A DNA stretch of 64,000 nt from NCBI GenBank assembly GCA_000169355.1, contig AAXX01000002.1, positions 1-64,000 of the forward strand, read 5' to 3'. The stretch comes from Flavobacteria bacterium BAL38 (lineage in GTDB: Bacteria > Bacteroidota > Bacteroidia > Flavobacteriales > Flavobacteriaceae). This document shows, in pieces, positions 44,115 to 54,045 of the stretch. A program made the translations under genes and the position numbers. The notes under the pieces are model-generated. The model searched no databases. It was given only the letters and a program-made list of their open reading frames with translations, and was not told the origin of the DNA. Numbering within the stretch: the stretch's first letter is position 1; each line of letters begins with the position of its first letter.

Positions 44115-46889
44115 ATGGATAGGTTTTCCTTTTTAAACGCTGCACATACTGCATTTTTTGCAGATTTATATGATCAATATTTACAAAACCCAGACAGCGT
44201 AGAAGCAAGCTGGAGAAGTTTTTTTCAAGGATTTGATTTTGCTCAAGAAGGGTATACTTCAGAAGATTTTACTGATAGAGTAGTTAGAGCGGCTTCTTCA
44301 AACGCTGGAGAAGGTTCTGAAAAAATGCAAAAAGAGTTTAATGTTCTTAAATTAATTGAAGGCTATAGAACTCGTGGTCATTTATTCACAAAAACAAATC
44401 CAGTAAGAGACAGAAGAGTTCACGGACCTTCATTAGCAATTGAAAATTTTGGATTATCGCAAGCTGATTTATCTCTTGTTTTTGATGCTGCAAGAATGGT
44501 TAATATGCAGCCAAGTACTTTGGCAGATATTATTAAACATTTAGAAAATGTGTACTGTCAGTCAATTGGTGTTGAATTCATGTATATTCGTGAGCCAAGA
44601 ATTCAAGAATGGATTAAAAATAGATTAGATGTAAACGATAATCAACCTAATTTTTCTTCCGATCAAAAGAAAAATATTTTAAAGAAATTAAATGAAGCGG
44701 TATCTTTTGAAACATTTTTACACGCTAAATATGTAGGACAAAAACGTTTTTCTTTAGAAGGTTGTGAATCTACAATTCCTGCTTTAGATGCGCTTATTGA
44801 AGCAGCAGCAGATAGAGGAGTAGAACAATTTGTAATGGGAATGGCGCATAGAGGCCGTTTAAATGTTTTGGCCAATATCTTTGGCAAAAACACTCAAAAT
44901 ATTTTCTCAGAATTTGATGGTAAAGATTATGATGATGATATGTATTTTGATGGTGATGTTAAATACCATTTAGGTTTAACATCTGATAGATTAACAGATT
45001 CAGGTAAAAAAATCAATTTAAATTTAGCACCAAATCCGTCTCACTTAGAAACAGTAGGAGCTGTAATTGAAGGAATAACTCGCGCAAAACAAGACGTTTT
45101 CTATAAAGAAGATGTTTCTAAAGTTTTACCTATTGCTGTTCATGGCGACGCTGCTGTAGCGGGTCAAGGTATTGTGTATGAAATTATACAAATGGCAAAA
45201 TTAGACGGTTATAAGACGGGTGGAACTATTCACTTAGTAATTAATAACCAAGTCGGATTTACTACTAATTACTTAGATGCTCGTTCATCAACTTATTGTA
45301 CGGATATTGCAAAAGTTACGTTATCTCCTGTTTTACACGTAAATGCAGATGATGCTGAAGCTGTTGTACATGCGATGTTGTTTGCATTAGATTATAGAAT
45401 GGAATTTGGTACAGATGTATTTATCGATTTATTAGGATACAGAAAATATGGTCATAATGAAGGTGATGAGCCTAAATTTACACAGCCAATTTTATATAAA
45501 GCTATTTCTAAGCACAAAAATCCAAGAGATATTTATGCAGAGAAATTAAAACAAGAAGGTATTATTGATGCTAATTATGTAAAAGAATTAGAAGCAAAAT
45601 ACAAAGCAAAATTAGATGAAAATTTAGAAGAATCTCGTAAAAAAGATTTAACTATAATTACACCTTTCATGCAAAATGAATGGGTTGGTTTTGAACAAGT
45701 TTCAGATGAAGGAATGTTGAAAAAATACGATACAACATTTGATCAAAATCAATTAACAGCTATTGCAAAAACAATTTGCGAATTACCATCTGATAAAAAA
45801 TTCATTAGTAAAATAACTAAAATTATTAAAGATCGAAACGATATGTATTTCGAGAATAATAATTTAGATTGGGCTATGGGTGAATTATTAGCTTATGGTT
45901 CATTAATAAAAGAAGGATACAATGTTCGTATTTCTGGTCAAGATGTTGAAAGAGGAACATTTTCTCACAGACATGCAGTTGTTAAAGTTGAAGATTCAGA
46001 AGAAGAAGTTATCCTTTTAGATAAAATAAACGATAAAAAAGGAAACTTTTATATTTATAATTCACACCTTTCAGAATATGGTGTTGTTGGTTTTGAGTAT
46101 GGTTACGCATTAGCATCTCCAAACACATTAACAATTTGGGAAGCACAATTTGGAGATTTCTCAAACGGAGCCCAAATTATGATTGACCAATATATTTCTG
46201 CAGGTGAAGACAAATGGAACAATCAAAACGGATTGGTAATGTTATTGCCTCATGGATATGAAAATCAAGGAGCTGAACATTCATCTGCCCGTATGGAACG
46301 TTATTTACAAATGTGTGCAAAACACAATATGTATATAGCAGATTGTACAACGCCAGCTAACTTTTTTCACTTGTTAAGAAGACAAATGAAAACAAAATTC
46401 AGAAAACCATTAATTGTTTTCACACCAAAAAGTTTATTACGTCATCCATTAGCCGTTTCTTCAAAAGAAGAATTAGCTACAGGACATTTCCAAGAAATAA
46501 TAGACGATCCAAATGTATCAGATAAAAAAGCAATTAAAACGTTAGTATTCTGTACAGGTAAAGTATATTATGATATTATTGCACAAAGAGAAGAATTAAA
46601 CAGAAATGATGTGGCAGTAGTTCGTTTAGAACAATTATTCCCACTTGCAATTGATCAAATCAAAGCAATTATCGACAGTTATCCAAATGCAGATGATTAT
46701 GTTTGGGCACAAGAAGAGCCTAAAAACATGGGAGCTTATTCTTTTATGTTAATGAATTTCGATTTAGTAAAATTAAGATTGGCATCGCCAAAAGCATATA
46801 GTGCACCAGCTGCAGGTAGTTATGAGCGTTCTAAAAAACGTCAAAAAAATGCTATTGCAATGGTTTTTGATAAAACATTATTTCAATAA
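44115..46889 (+). CDS. sucA: 2-oxoglutarate dehydrogenase E1 component
   Basis: The thiamine-dependent subunit that decarboxylates 2-oxoglutarate in the TCA cycle and passes the succinyl group to the lipoyl arm of SucB. The 924-residue protein starts MDRFSFLNAAHTAFFADLYD; an upstream in-frame non-ATG start would add 24 unrelated residues. The E1 signatures are present: FVMGMAHRGRLNVLANIFG, LAPNPSHLETVGAVIEG, and the ThDP segment HGDAAVAGQG. The C-terminal half has the transketolase pyrimidine-like domain (GQDVERGTFSHRHAVV). It is 84 bases upstream of sucB. No lpd (E3) is in the window. Confidence 0.97.
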   Translation: MDRFSFLNAAHTAFFADLYDQYLQNPDSVEASWRSFFQGFDFAQEGYTSEDFTDRVVRAASSNAGEGSEKMQKEFNVLKLIEGYRTRGHLFTKTNPVRDRRVHGPSLAIENFGLSQADLSLVFDAARMVNMQPSTLADIIKHLENVYCQSIGVEFMYIREPRIQEWIKNRLDVNDNQPNFSSDQKKNILKKLNEAVSFETFLHAKYVGQKRFSLEGCESTIPALDALIEAAADRGVEQFVMGMAHRGRLNVLANIFGKNTQNIFSEFDGKDYDDDMYFDGDVKYHLGLTSDRLTDSGKKINLNLAPNPSHLETVGAVIEGITRAKQDVFYKEDVSKVLPIAVHGDAAVAGQGIVYEIIQMAKLDGYKTGGTIHLVINNQVGFTTNYLDARSSTYCTDIAKVTLSPVLHVNADDAEAVVHAMLFALDYRMEFGTDVFIDLLGYRKYGHNEGDEPKFTQPILYKAISKHKNPRDIYAEKLKQEGIIDANYVKELEAKYKAKLDENLEESRKKDLTIITPFMQNEWVGFEQVSDEGMLKKYDTTFDQNQLTAIAKTICELPSDKKFISKITKIIKDRNDMYFENNNLDWAMGELLAYGSLIKEGYNVRISGQDVERGTFSHRHAVVKVEDSEEEVILLDKINDKKGNFYIYNSHLSEYGVVGFEYGYALASPNTLTIWEAQFGDFSNGAQIMIDQYISAGEDKWNNQNGLVMLLPHGYENQGAEHSSARMERYLQMCAKHNMYIADCTTPANFFHLLRRQMKTKFRKPLIVFTPKSLLRHPLAVSSKEELATGHFQEIIDDPNVSDKKAIKTLVFCTGKVYYDIIAQREELNRNDVAVVRLEQLFPLAIDQIKAIIDSYPNADDYVWAQEEPKNMGAYSFMLMNFDLVKLRLASPKAYSAPAAGSYERSKKRQKNAIAMVFDKTLFQ

Positions 46890-46895
46890 AAACAA

Positions 46896-46970
46896 AACAG
46901 ATAATAGTTTAGGTTTAAAACTAACACAACTTTTAAACTTCTAAACTTATTTTAAACTTTTAAACTAAAA
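46896..46970 (+). repeat. Degenerate TTTAAACTT repeats in the sucA-sucB spacer
   Basis: The 84-base spacer holds four or five imperfect copies of a TTTAAACTT-like unit. Similar units occur in the asnS-rpoN spacer. Confidence 0.55.
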
Positions 46971-46973
46971 AAC

Positions 46974-48188
46974 ATGATTTTAGAAATGAAAGTCCCTTCT
47001 CCAGGGGAATCAATTAAAGAAGTAGAAATTGCTACATGGTTAGTAAAAGATGGTGATTATGTAGAAAAAGACCAAGCAATTGCTGAGGTTGATTCTGACA
47101 AAGCAACATTAGAATTGCCTGCCGAAGTAAGTGGAATAATTACATTAAAAGCAGAAGAAGGTGATGCTGTAGCTGTTGGCGCAGTAGTTTGTTTAATTGA
47201 TACAAGTGCAGCAAAACCAGATGGTGGTGCTCCAGCAAAAGAAGAAGCAAAAGCAGTTGAAGCTCCTAATGCTGAAGTTAAAGCAGCTCCAGTAGCAGAG
47301 AAAACGTATGCAACTCAAGCACCTTCTCCAGCAGCAAGAAAAATATTAGACGAAAAAAACATCGAGCCTTCTGACATTGTTGGAACAGGTAAAGGTGGAA
47401 GAATTACTAAAGATGATGCTGTTAATGCAGTTCCGTCAATGGGAACTCCTACTGGAGGGAATCGTGCATCTGAAAGAATTAAACTTTCTATGCTTCGTAG
47501 AAAAGTGGCTGAACGTTTAGTAGCAGCTAAAAACGAAACGGCTATGTTAACTACATTTAATGAAGTTAATATGACACCAATTAATATTATTAGAAATCAA
47601 TATAAAGACGAATTTAAAGCTAAGCACAATGGTTTAGGTTTAGGATATATGTCTTTCTTTACAAAAGCAGTAACTAGAGCTTTAGAATTATATCCAGATG
47701 TGAATTCAATGATGGATGGTGATTACAAAGTGGCGTATGATTTTGCAGATATTTCAATTGCAGTTTCAGGACCAAAAGGGTTAATGGTGCCTGTTGTTCG
47801 TAATGCAGAAAACTTAACTTTTAGAGGAATTGAAGCTGAAATTAAAAGATTAGCATTACGTGCTCGTGATGGTCAAATTACTGTTGATGATATGACAGGT
47901 GGAACCTTTACTATTACAAATGGTGGTGTTTTTGGAAGTATGTTATCAACTCCAATTATCAATCCTCCTCAATCAGGAATTTTAGGAATGCATAATATTA
48001 TTGAGCGTCCTATTGCAGTAAATGGAAAAGTTGAAATTCATCCTATGATGTATGTAGCTTTATCTTACGATCACAGAATTATTGATGGTCGTGAGTCTGT
48101 AGGATTCTTAGTAGCTGTTAAAGAAGCATTAGAAAACCCAGCAGAATTATTAATGGGTGGAAATGTGAAAAAAGCATTAGAACTTTAA
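46974..48188 (+). CDS. sucB: 2-oxoglutarate dehydrogenase E2 (dihydrolipoyl succinyltransferase)
   Basis: It transfers the succinyl group to CoA. The 404-residue protein has a single lipoyl domain with the modified Lys43 in [13 protein letters not shown]. An Ala/Pro/Lys-rich linker follows (residues about 80-115), then the E3-binding domain ([22 protein letters not shown]). The C-terminal catalytic domain contains [13 protein letters not shown] with the catalytic His and Asp. The layout matches SucB from other bacteria rather than PDH E2, which would have several lipoyl domains. A hairpin terminator follows. Confidence 0.96.
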   Translation: MILEMKVPSPGESIKEVEIATWLVKDGDYVEKDQAIAEVDSDKATLELPAEVSGIITLKAEEGDAVAVGAVVCLIDTSAAKPDGGAPAKEEAKAVEAPNAEVKAAPVAEKTYATQAPSPAARKILDEKNIEPSDIVGTGKGGRITKDDAVNAVPSMGTPTGGNRASERIKLSMLRRKVAERLVAAKNETAMLTTFNEVNMTPINIIRNQYKDEFKAKHNGLGLGYMSFFTKAVTRALELYPDVNSMMDGDYKVAYDFADISIAVSGPKGLMVPVVRNAENLTFRGIEAEIKRLALRARDGQITVDDMTGGTFTITNGGVFGSMLSTPIINPPQSGILGMHNIIERPIAVNGKVEIHPMMYVALSYDHRIIDGRESVGFLVAVKEALENPAELLMGGNVKKALEL

Positions 48189-48217
48189 TTGTCATTCTGA
48201 ACTTGGTTCAGAATCTA
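48189..48217 (+). repeat. Single copy of the dispersed GTCATTCTGAAC repeat
   Basis: Starts TTGTCATTCTGAACTTGGTT. It matches the left arm of the dyad at 31053 except for two bases. It lies between the sucB stop and its terminator. Confidence 0.65.
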
Positions 48218-48224
48218 AATATAG

Positions 48225-48258
48225 AATCCCAAATTCCTAAAAGAGTTTGGGATTTTTT
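48225..48258 (+). terminator. Terminator after sucB
   Basis: AATCCCAAA and TTTGGGATT enclose a 12-base loop, followed by six T. Confidence 0.75.
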
Positions 48259-48319
48259 CTTTTAAAATTTCTCCAATTTCTTCTATCTGTGTTTTAAAAA
48301 AGAGAAAAGAAGTTTTTGA

Positions 48320-48372
48320 TTTTGTCCCAAATTATTGAGCTTGAAATTGTAATTGAGCTTGATTTTTGATCT
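48320..48372. repeat. Degenerate TTGAxxTTG-like spacer repeats
   Basis: Units such as TTGAAATTGTAATTGAGCTTGA, shown here only in part as GTAATTGAGCTTGA, resemble those at 43027-43105. They sit just before the stop of the protease gene on the other strand. Confidence 0.45.
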
Positions 48373-48375
48373 TAC

Positions 48376-48813
48376 TCACTTCAAATACAAACAATGATTA
48401 CTATAATCAATTATTGCTTTTCCTTTCAGTAGAATATCAGCACCAATTATGCCATCTACAGGTTTAGTTTTGTAGTGTATCAAAGCTTCATTTACATGAC
48501 TCATGTCAAAAATAATTAAATGAAGGTTGTTGTTTTTCCATCTTCCTAATTTAATTTCATTGTTTTTTGCTAGTTGTGTTTCTATCCCAGTAGCTCCAGC
48601 ACCAGCCGCTTTGGTTTCAGAAAATTGCGCATCTAATTTGAATTGTTCAATACTATCAAACCCAACACAACTATTGCTAGCTCCGGTGTCTAAAATAAAG
48701 TTGCCTTTAACTCCGTTTACTTTCCCTTTGATTAATAAATGCTGTGTTTTTAGCACCGTAAATTTTATCTTTTTGTATTTTTTTCCTTTTAAAAAATCCT
48801 GTAAATCTTCCAT
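48376..48813 (-). CDS. Retropepsin-like aspartic protease domain protein
   Basis: A 145-residue protein with a single retropepsin-type domain, whose active-site loop is FILDTGASNSCVG (Asp42, Thr43, Gly44). The second half has the hydrophobic psi-loop strand KPVDGIIGADILLKGKAIID, matching the ILG-type motif of retropepsins. A single active-site Asp implies a homodimer. There is no signal peptide, so it is cytoplasmic. Substrates are unknown. It is alone on its strand, between sucB and tatD. Confidence 0.82.
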   Translation of the reverse strand: MEDLQDFLKGKKYKKIKFTVLKTQHLLIKGKVNGVKGNFILDTGASNSCVGFDSIEQFKLDAQFSETKAAGAGATGIETQLAKNNEIKLGRWKNNNLHLIIFDMSHVNEALIHYKTKPVDGIIGADILLKGKAIIDYSNHCLYLK

Positions 48814-48912
48814 AATTCAAAAATAGAAAATAGTTGCATTATTTCAGTCTTAATACTTATTTCTTTAATCTTAATTCTTTTATTCTAACTTTGCACTTTG
48901 AATTTTATACGA

Positions 48913-49683
48913 ATGATATTAACCGATACGCATACACACTTATACTCGTCTCAGTTTAGTGAAGACAGAGCAGAAATGATGCAACGAAGTTTTGATGCTG
49001 GAGTGTCACGCTTGTTTGTGCCTTCAATAGATTCGAGTTATGCTGAAAGAATGTATGAAGTGGAAAGCCAATTTCCAGAACATGTTTTTTTAATGATGGG
49101 ATTGCATCCTTGTTATGTAAAACCAGAAACGTATGAAGCCGAATTAAATTTTGTTGCAACAGAATTGACTAAAAGGAAATTTTATGCAGTAGGCGAAATC
49201 GGAATTGATTTGTTTTGGGATAAAACAACTTTAGAGATTCAAAAACAAGCATTCAAAGATCAAATCCAGTTAGCTAAAATACACGGATTAGGCATAAATA
49301 TCCATTGTCGTGATGCTTTTGATGAAGTTTTTGAAGTGCTAGAAAGCGAAAGAGACGATAAGTTATTTGGAATATTTCATTGTTTTTCTGGGAATTTAGA
49401 ACAAGCCCAACAAGCAATTTCACTGGGATTAAAACTAGGAATTGGAGGTGTTGCTACTTTTAAAAACGGAAAAATAGATCAATTTTTAAATCAAATCGAT
49501 TTAAAATACATCGTTTTAGAAACCGATTCGCCTTATTTAGCGCCTGTTCCTCATAGAGGAAAACGTAATGAAAGTAGTTATACAGTATTAGTTGCACAAA
49601 AATTAGCCGAAATTTATCAAATGTCAATAGAAGAAATTGCAAGAATTACCACCGAAAATTCAAAACACATTTTTGGAATTTAA
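48913..49683 (+). CDS. TatD family metal-dependent deoxyribonuclease
   Basis: A 256-residue TIM-barrel hydrolase that removes 3' nucleotides from DNA (and in some members acts on other substrates). It starts at ATG 48913 (MILTDTHTHLYSS), where THTH supplies the first metal ligands; a longer frame from a TTG at 48898 adds five residues that are not expected. Other ligand motifs are AVGEIGIDLFW, GINIHCRDAFDE, IFHCFSGNLEQA and LETDSPYLAPVPHRGKRNE. It is 61 bases upstream of the acyltransferase gene. Confidence 0.9.
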   Translation: MILTDTHTHLYSSQFSEDRAEMMQRSFDAGVSRLFVPSIDSSYAERMYEVESQFPEHVFLMMGLHPCYVKPETYEAELNFVATELTKRKFYAVGEIGIDLFWDKTTLEIQKQAFKDQIQLAKIHGLGINIHCRDAFDEVFEVLESERDDKLFGIFHCFSGNLEQAQQAISLGLKLGIGGVATFKNGKIDQFLNQIDLKYIVLETDSPYLAPVPHRGKRNESSYTVLVAQKLAEIYQMSIEEIARITTENSKHIFGI

Positions 49684-49744
49684 CCTAAAAACAAAGTACA
49701 ATTCATAAAAATTTTGTTCTTTTGTGCATTGTTTAAAAATAAAT

Positions 49745-50884
49745 ATGTCAAAATTCGATTCTATTCGTCCTTATTATGATTCAGAAGTAAATGAAGTTTT
49801 AAAATCTTCATTACATCATCCTATGATGAAGGCCATGATGGATTTTACATTTCCAGATGTTGATGAAAATGTTTGGAAAGAACAATTAAGTAAAACACAT
49901 TCTATAAGAGATTTTCAAATTAATTTTGTTTATCAGTCAATACAACGTGTTTTAGAAAGAAGTTCAGAAGGCTTAACAACTTCCGGATTTGATAAATTAG
50001 AACCTAATACCTCTTTTTTATTTATTTCAAATCATAGAGATATTATTTTAGATACTTCTTTGCTAAATGTTTCATTATTTGATCATGGATTGGTAATGAC
50101 AGCTTCAGCAATTGGAGATAACTTAGTTCAAAAAGATTTTCTACTTAAATTATCAAAATTAAACAGAAACTTTTTAGTGCAAAGAGGTTTGTCGCCAAGA
50201 GAGTTATTGCAAAGTTCTAAGTTAATGTCAGAATACATGTATCATTTGTTATCTAAAGAAAATCGTTCTGTTTGGATTGCTCAAAGAGAAGGTAGAACTA
50301 AAGATGGCAATGACGCCACCCATCAAGGTGTTTTAAAAATGATTGCCATGGCGTCTGATGAATCAAGTTGTATGGACTTTTTAAAGAAGTTAAAAATTGT
50401 TCCTGTTTCTATTTCTTATGAATACGATCCAACAGATGCTTTGAAAATGCCTCAATTATTAGCGCTTTCTAAAGATGAGGTTTATATAAAAGAAAAAAAC
50501 GAAGATTTTATTACTTTATTAAGTGGTATTATTGGGCAAAAGAAACGTATTCATATACATGTAGGCGACGTTTTAGAAAACGAGTTTGAAAAAATAAAAG
50601 CTGAAAACGATAATAATAATAAGCAAATTCAGGCCTTAGCCCATGTAATAGACGATTCTATTTTACAAACGTATAAGTTATGGCCTACTAACTTTATTGC
50701 ATATGATATTTTGTATACAACAAATAAATTTGCGCACTTATATGACGAAAAAGAACGTCAATTATTTGAAAGAAGATTAGAAATGCGAATTGATACCAAT
50801 AATGAAACTATGAGAGAAGGTTTCTTGGCAATGTATGCTAATCCTGTTGTGAATAAATTGAAATATACAAATGACATCTCATAA
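49745..50884 (+). CDS. PlsC-like 1-acylglycerol-3-phosphate acyltransferase family protein
   Basis: A 379-residue acyltransferase for lipid synthesis. The PlsC HxxxxD motif is SNHRDIILD, and a second block is QREGRTKDGNDA, resembling EGxRS of the family. The acyltransferase domain covers about residues 80-260; the rest is a helical extension of unknown role, longer than ordinary PlsC (about 245 residues). The start is ATG at 49745, because MSKFDSIRPYYDSEV fits the fold better than the earlier in-frame frame from 49724. It overlaps the asparaginase gene by 14 bases, so the two are translationally linked. Confidence 0.83.
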   Translation: MSKFDSIRPYYDSEVNEVLKSSLHHPMMKAMMDFTFPDVDENVWKEQLSKTHSIRDFQINFVYQSIQRVLERSSEGLTTSGFDKLEPNTSFLFISNHRDIILDTSLLNVSLFDHGLVMTASAIGDNLVQKDFLLKLSKLNRNFLVQRGLSPRELLQSSKLMSEYMYHLLSKENRSVWIAQREGRTKDGNDATHQGVLKMIAMASDESSCMDFLKKLKIVPVSISYEYDPTDALKMPQLLALSKDEVYIKEKNEDFITLLSGIIGQKKRIHIHVGDVLENEFEKIKAENDNNNKQIQALAHVIDDSILQTYKLWPTNFIAYDILYTTNKFAHLYDEKERQLFERRLEMRIDTNNETMREGFLAMYANPVVNKLKYTNDIS

Positions 50885-51902
50885 ACCTACAATACTCTTA
50901 ATCTACACCGGTGGAACCATCGGAATGGTAAAAGATTTTAAAACTGGAGCTCTTAAGGCTTTTGATTTTAATGAGTTGTTAAGCAGAATACCCGAACTAC
51001 ATTTATTAGATTGCCAAATTGAAACTTATTCTTTTGATATTCCTATAGATTCTTCTAATATGAATATTTCCAATTGGCAAAAAATGGCTAAAGTTATAGA
51101 GGAAAACTATTCTAATTTTGATGGGTTTGTAGTTTTACATGGCTCCGATACAATGTCGTATAGCGCATCTGCTTTGAGTTTTATGTTAGAAAACTTGTCA
51201 AAACCAGTCATTTTTACAGGTTCTCAATTACCAATTGGTGATTTAAGAACCGATGCAAAAGAAAATTTAATTACGGCTATTCAAGTTGCTTCACTTCAAA
51301 ACAATAACAAACCGGTTATACAAGAAGTGTGTTTGTATTTTGAATATAAATTATATAGAGGTAATCGAACTACAAAAATAAGCGCCGAACATTTTAATGC
51401 GTTTACGTCGCCTAATTTTCCTGAATTAGCAGAATCTGGAGTGCATTTAAAAGTAAATAACGATATTATTCTTAAGAAAAAATCGGCCCAAAAACTAAAA
51501 GTGCATACTGATTTTGATGACAATGTGGCAATTTTAAAGATTTTTCCTGGTATTAATAAAAATGTTTTATCTACTTTCTTTTCCATTCCTAATTTAAAAG
51601 GGATTGTTTTAGAAACGTATGGTTCAGGTAACGCACCAACAGAAAATTGGTTTGTACAAATTTTAGAAAAGGCTATTAACAATAATATTCATGTAATTAA
51701 CGTTACTCAATGTAGTGGAGGTAGTGTTTCTATGGGAAATTATGAAACCAGTACACAATTGAAAAGCATAGGAGTAATCTCTGGAAAAGACATAACAACA
51801 GAGGCTGCTATTACAAAATTAATGTATTTGTTAGGTCAAAATGTGCCACATAATATCTTTAAGACCTTATTTGAAAGTGAAATCAGAGGAGAAATGATTT
51901 AA
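50871..51902 (+). CDS. ansA: Type I L-asparaginase
   Basis: It deamidates asparagine to aspartate and ammonia in the cytoplasm. The 343-residue protein has the two catalytic motifs of the family: ILLIYTGGTIGMVK with Thr16, and the second block VLHGSDTMSYSASAL with Asp93 and Thr94. No signal peptide is present, unlike the type II periplasmic enzyme. The 14-base overlap with the upstream acyltransferase gene suggests translational coupling. Nothing is seen to link it to the asnS and tRNA-Asn genes elsewhere. Confidence 0.93.
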   Translation: MTSHKPTILLIYTGGTIGMVKDFKTGALKAFDFNELLSRIPELHLLDCQIETYSFDIPIDSSNMNISNWQKMAKVIEENYSNFDGFVVLHGSDTMSYSASALSFMLENLSKPVIFTGSQLPIGDLRTDAKENLITAIQVASLQNNNKPVIQEVCLYFEYKLYRGNRTTKISAEHFNAFTSPNFPELAESGVHLKVNNDIILKKKSAQKLKVHTDFDDNVAILKIFPGINKNVLSTFFSIPNLKGIVLETYGSGNAPTENWFVQILEKAINNNIHVINVTQCSGGSVSMGNYETSTQLKSIGVISGKDITTEAAITKLMYLLGQNVPHNIFKTLFESEIRGEMI

Positions 51903-51977
51903 AAATAACACTTAAAATTTTTATACATGAGATTTTTTGCGTTATTTAGCACCTTTAAAATCGAGTATTGTTTCAAT

Positions 51978-52065
51978 AGAGAGGTGGCCGAGTGGTCGAA
52001 GGCGCACGCCTGGAAAGTGTGTATACTCCACAAGGGTATCGAGGGTTCGAATCCCTTCCTCTCTG
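51978..52065 (+). tRNA. tRNA-Ser (GGA)
   Basis: A class II tRNA with a long variable arm. The acceptor stem AGAGAGG pairs with CCTCTCT, the anticodon stem CACGC/GTGTG encloses CTGGAAA (anticodon GGA at 52012-52014), and GTATAC/GGGTATC contributes the long variable arm. The T arm has GGTTCGAATCC. The discriminator is G. Length is 88 bases. Confidence 0.96.
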
Positions 52066-52148
52066 CAGAAAGATATTAATTTTAAAAATTTATAAATATT
52101 TTTATATCTTTAAACCCAATTAACTAATTAAATTTAAGAACAAAAGCG

Positions 52149-52958
52149 ATGAAAAGATTATTTTCTATTTTAGCAATCACGGGGCTTATGACTTTTGGAA
52201 ATGTTCAGGCTCAAGATTCAACTCAAACGGCAGCACCTGCTACAGAACAAGTAGCTGATTCAACTGCTACAGAAGTAACAACTGACGAAGCAACAGCAAC
52301 AACTGACGAAGCTGCAGCTGAAGAAGTTACTTTTACTCAAGGAATGAAAAAACGTTTTATTGAAGGTGGTCCTGCTTTCATGGGAATTGTATTAATCTGT
52401 TTAATTTTAGGTTTAGCAATTGCTATCGAGAGAATTATCTATTTAAACTTATCTTCTACAAATTCTAAAAAATTAATTAGTGAAGTAGAAAGCGCTTTAA
52501 ATTCTGGTGGTGTTAATGCTGCTAAAGAAGTAGCAAGAAATACTGCTGGTCCAGTAGCTTCTATTTTCTATCAAGGTTTAGATCGTTATTCTCACGGTTT
52601 AGATTCAGCTGAAAAATCTATCGTTGCTTACGGTGGTGTTCAAATGGGTCAATTAGAGAAAAACGTTTCTTGGATTTCATTATTTATCGCTTTAGCACCG
52701 ATGTTAGGTTTCATGGGAACTGTAATTGGTATGATTGAGGCGTTTGACCAAATTCAATCTGCTGGATCTATGGAGCCATCTTTAGTTGCAGGAGGTATTA
52801 AAGTAGCGTTATTAACAACCGTATTCGGTCTTATTGTTGCTATTATTTTACAAATTTTTTATAACTATATCACCGCTAAGATTGATTCAATCGTTAATGA
52901 TATGGAAGATGCATCTATCTCTTTAGTAGATATGTTATCTGATTACAGCAAAAAATAA
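52149..52958 (+). CDS. exbB: ExbB/MotA/TolQ-family proton channel with signal peptide and low-complexity arm
   Basis: The stator subunit that turns proton motive force into TonB movement. The 269-residue protein starts with a signal-like MKRLFSILAITGLMTFGNVQAQ, then a 40-residue Thr/Ala/Glu-rich periplasmic arm, and then the ExbB core with three membrane segments. The family motif PMLGFMGTVIGMIEAFDQIQ is intact. E. coli ExbB has no such cleavable signal or arm. It begins a tight operon, exbB-unknown-exbD-exbD. It may power the TonB receptors of this genome. Confidence 0.9.
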   Translation: MKRLFSILAITGLMTFGNVQAQDSTQTAAPATEQVADSTATEVTTDEATATTDEAAAEEVTFTQGMKKRFIEGGPAFMGIVLICLILGLAIAIERIIYLNLSSTNSKKLISEVESALNSGGVNAAKEVARNTAGPVASIFYQGLDRYSHGLDSAEKSIVAYGGVQMGQLEKNVSWISLFIALAPMLGFMGTVIGMIEAFDQIQSAGSMEPSLVAGGIKVALLTTVFGLIVAIILQIFYNYITAKIDSIVNDMEDASISLVDMLSDYSKK

Positions 52959-52978
52959 TTAATAAATATATAACTGTT

Positions 52979-53407
52979 ATGAATTTACACAAAGTAACAA
53001 AAATAGCAGCTATTGTAATTTCAATATTAAGTTTAGTTGCCTTAGGAGGCTTAATGGCTACAAGCGATAGCGAAGACAATAGTTGGATTTCACCTCTTAT
53101 ATATTTATCATATGTTATTCTACTTGCTTGTATAGTAGTAGTATTGATTTATATATTTAAGAATTTATTCTCTAATAAAGAGAATTTGAAAAAAACGTTA
53201 ATCTCAATTGGAGTATTTTTAGGAGTAGTTTTAATTTCATTTATTTTGGCAGATGGTACAGAAGTTAAATCTCCATCAAGTAATGAAATACTAGCTTCAG
53301 AAAGCACTTCAAAATGGGTTAGTACAGGTTTAAATACGTTCTATTTGTTAGCTGTTGCTGCAATAGGTACTATGTTTTGGACAGGATTTAATAAAATTAA
53401 AAAATAA
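52979..53407 (+). CDS. Membrane protein between ExbB and ExbD, unknown function
   Basis: A 142-residue protein with four predicted membrane segments (about 8-27, 37-58, 72-90, 116-136) and a short polar loop. No known domain. It lies 20 bases after exbB and only 2 bases before exbD, so it is translated with them. Its position suggests a structural or assembly role in the ExbB-ExbD stator, but there is no direct evidence. It is not a homologue of either flanking gene by visible motifs. Confidence 0.72.
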   Translation: MNLHKVTKIAAIVISILSLVALGGLMATSDSEDNSWISPLIYLSYVILLACIVVVLIYIFKNLFSNKENLKKTLISIGVFLGVVLISFILADGTEVKSPSSNEILASESTSKWVSTGLNTFYLLAVAAIGTMFWTGFNKIKK

Positions 53408-53409
53408 TT

Positions 53410-54024
53410 ATGGCTAGAAAAGGAAGAGGTTTACCACCTGAAGTAAATGCCGGTTCTATGGCAGATATTGCTTTCTTGCTTTTGATTTTTTTCTTGGTTA
53501 CGACTACTATTGGAGTAGATCAAGGAATTAATCGTTTATTGCCTCGTTGGGAAGATAACCCGCCTGTTCCGCCAATTAATGATAGAAATATTTTAACAGT
53601 TTTAGTAAATAAAGATAACCAACTTCTTGTTGAAGAGAAATTGGTTGATATTAAAGATTTAAGACAAACTGCAATTGACTTTCTTGAAAATAATGGAAAA
53701 GGAACTTGTGCTTATTGTAATGGAAAAAAAGATCCACTTTCTTCAGATAGCCCTGAAGATGCGGTTATTTCATTAAACAATGATGGGCAAACATCTTACG
53801 AAACTTATATAGCTGTTCAAAATGAATTAGTTGCAGCTTATAATTTCTTAAGAGATAAAGAGTGTAAGAAGCGCTACGGTATGACTTTTACAGAAATGGA
53901 TTATATTTATAACGATCCAGCTTCTAAAGCAACCGAAGGTTTAGTAGAAGATTTGAAACCGAAAGTGGAAAAAATTCAAGAATTATATCCAATGAGACTT
54001 TCAGAAGCAGAACCAAAAAAATAA
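53410..54024 (+). CDS. exbD: ExbD/TolR-family protein with CxxC insertion
   Basis: The second stator subunit type, which anchors in the inner membrane and contacts peptidoglycan or TonB. The 204-residue protein has the membrane helix with the proton-carrying Asp19 in MADIAFLLL. Usual ExbD is about 140 residues; here an insertion of about 60 residues lies in the periplasmic domain, containing Cys100 and Cys103 (TCAYCNG) and a third Cys near 160 in KECKKRYG. These could form a disulfide or bind metal; neither is shown. A second ExbD follows 21 bases on. Confidence 0.86.
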   Translation: MARKGRGLPPEVNAGSMADIAFLLLIFFLVTTTIGVDQGINRLLPRWEDNPPVPPINDRNILTVLVNKDNQLLVEEKLVDIKDLRQTAIDFLENNGKGTCAYCNGKKDPLSSDSPEDAVISLNNDGQTSYETYIAVQNELVAAYNFLRDKECKKRYGMTFTEMDYIYNDPASKATEGLVEDLKPKVEKIQELYPMRLSEAEPKK

Positions 54025-54045
54025 TTAATATAATAGAAAGAAAGT

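Noticed and set aside
51296..51682. A 128-codon minus-strand frame inside ansA
   Set aside because: It runs antisense to the conserved asparaginase body, and no signal or motif was found in it.
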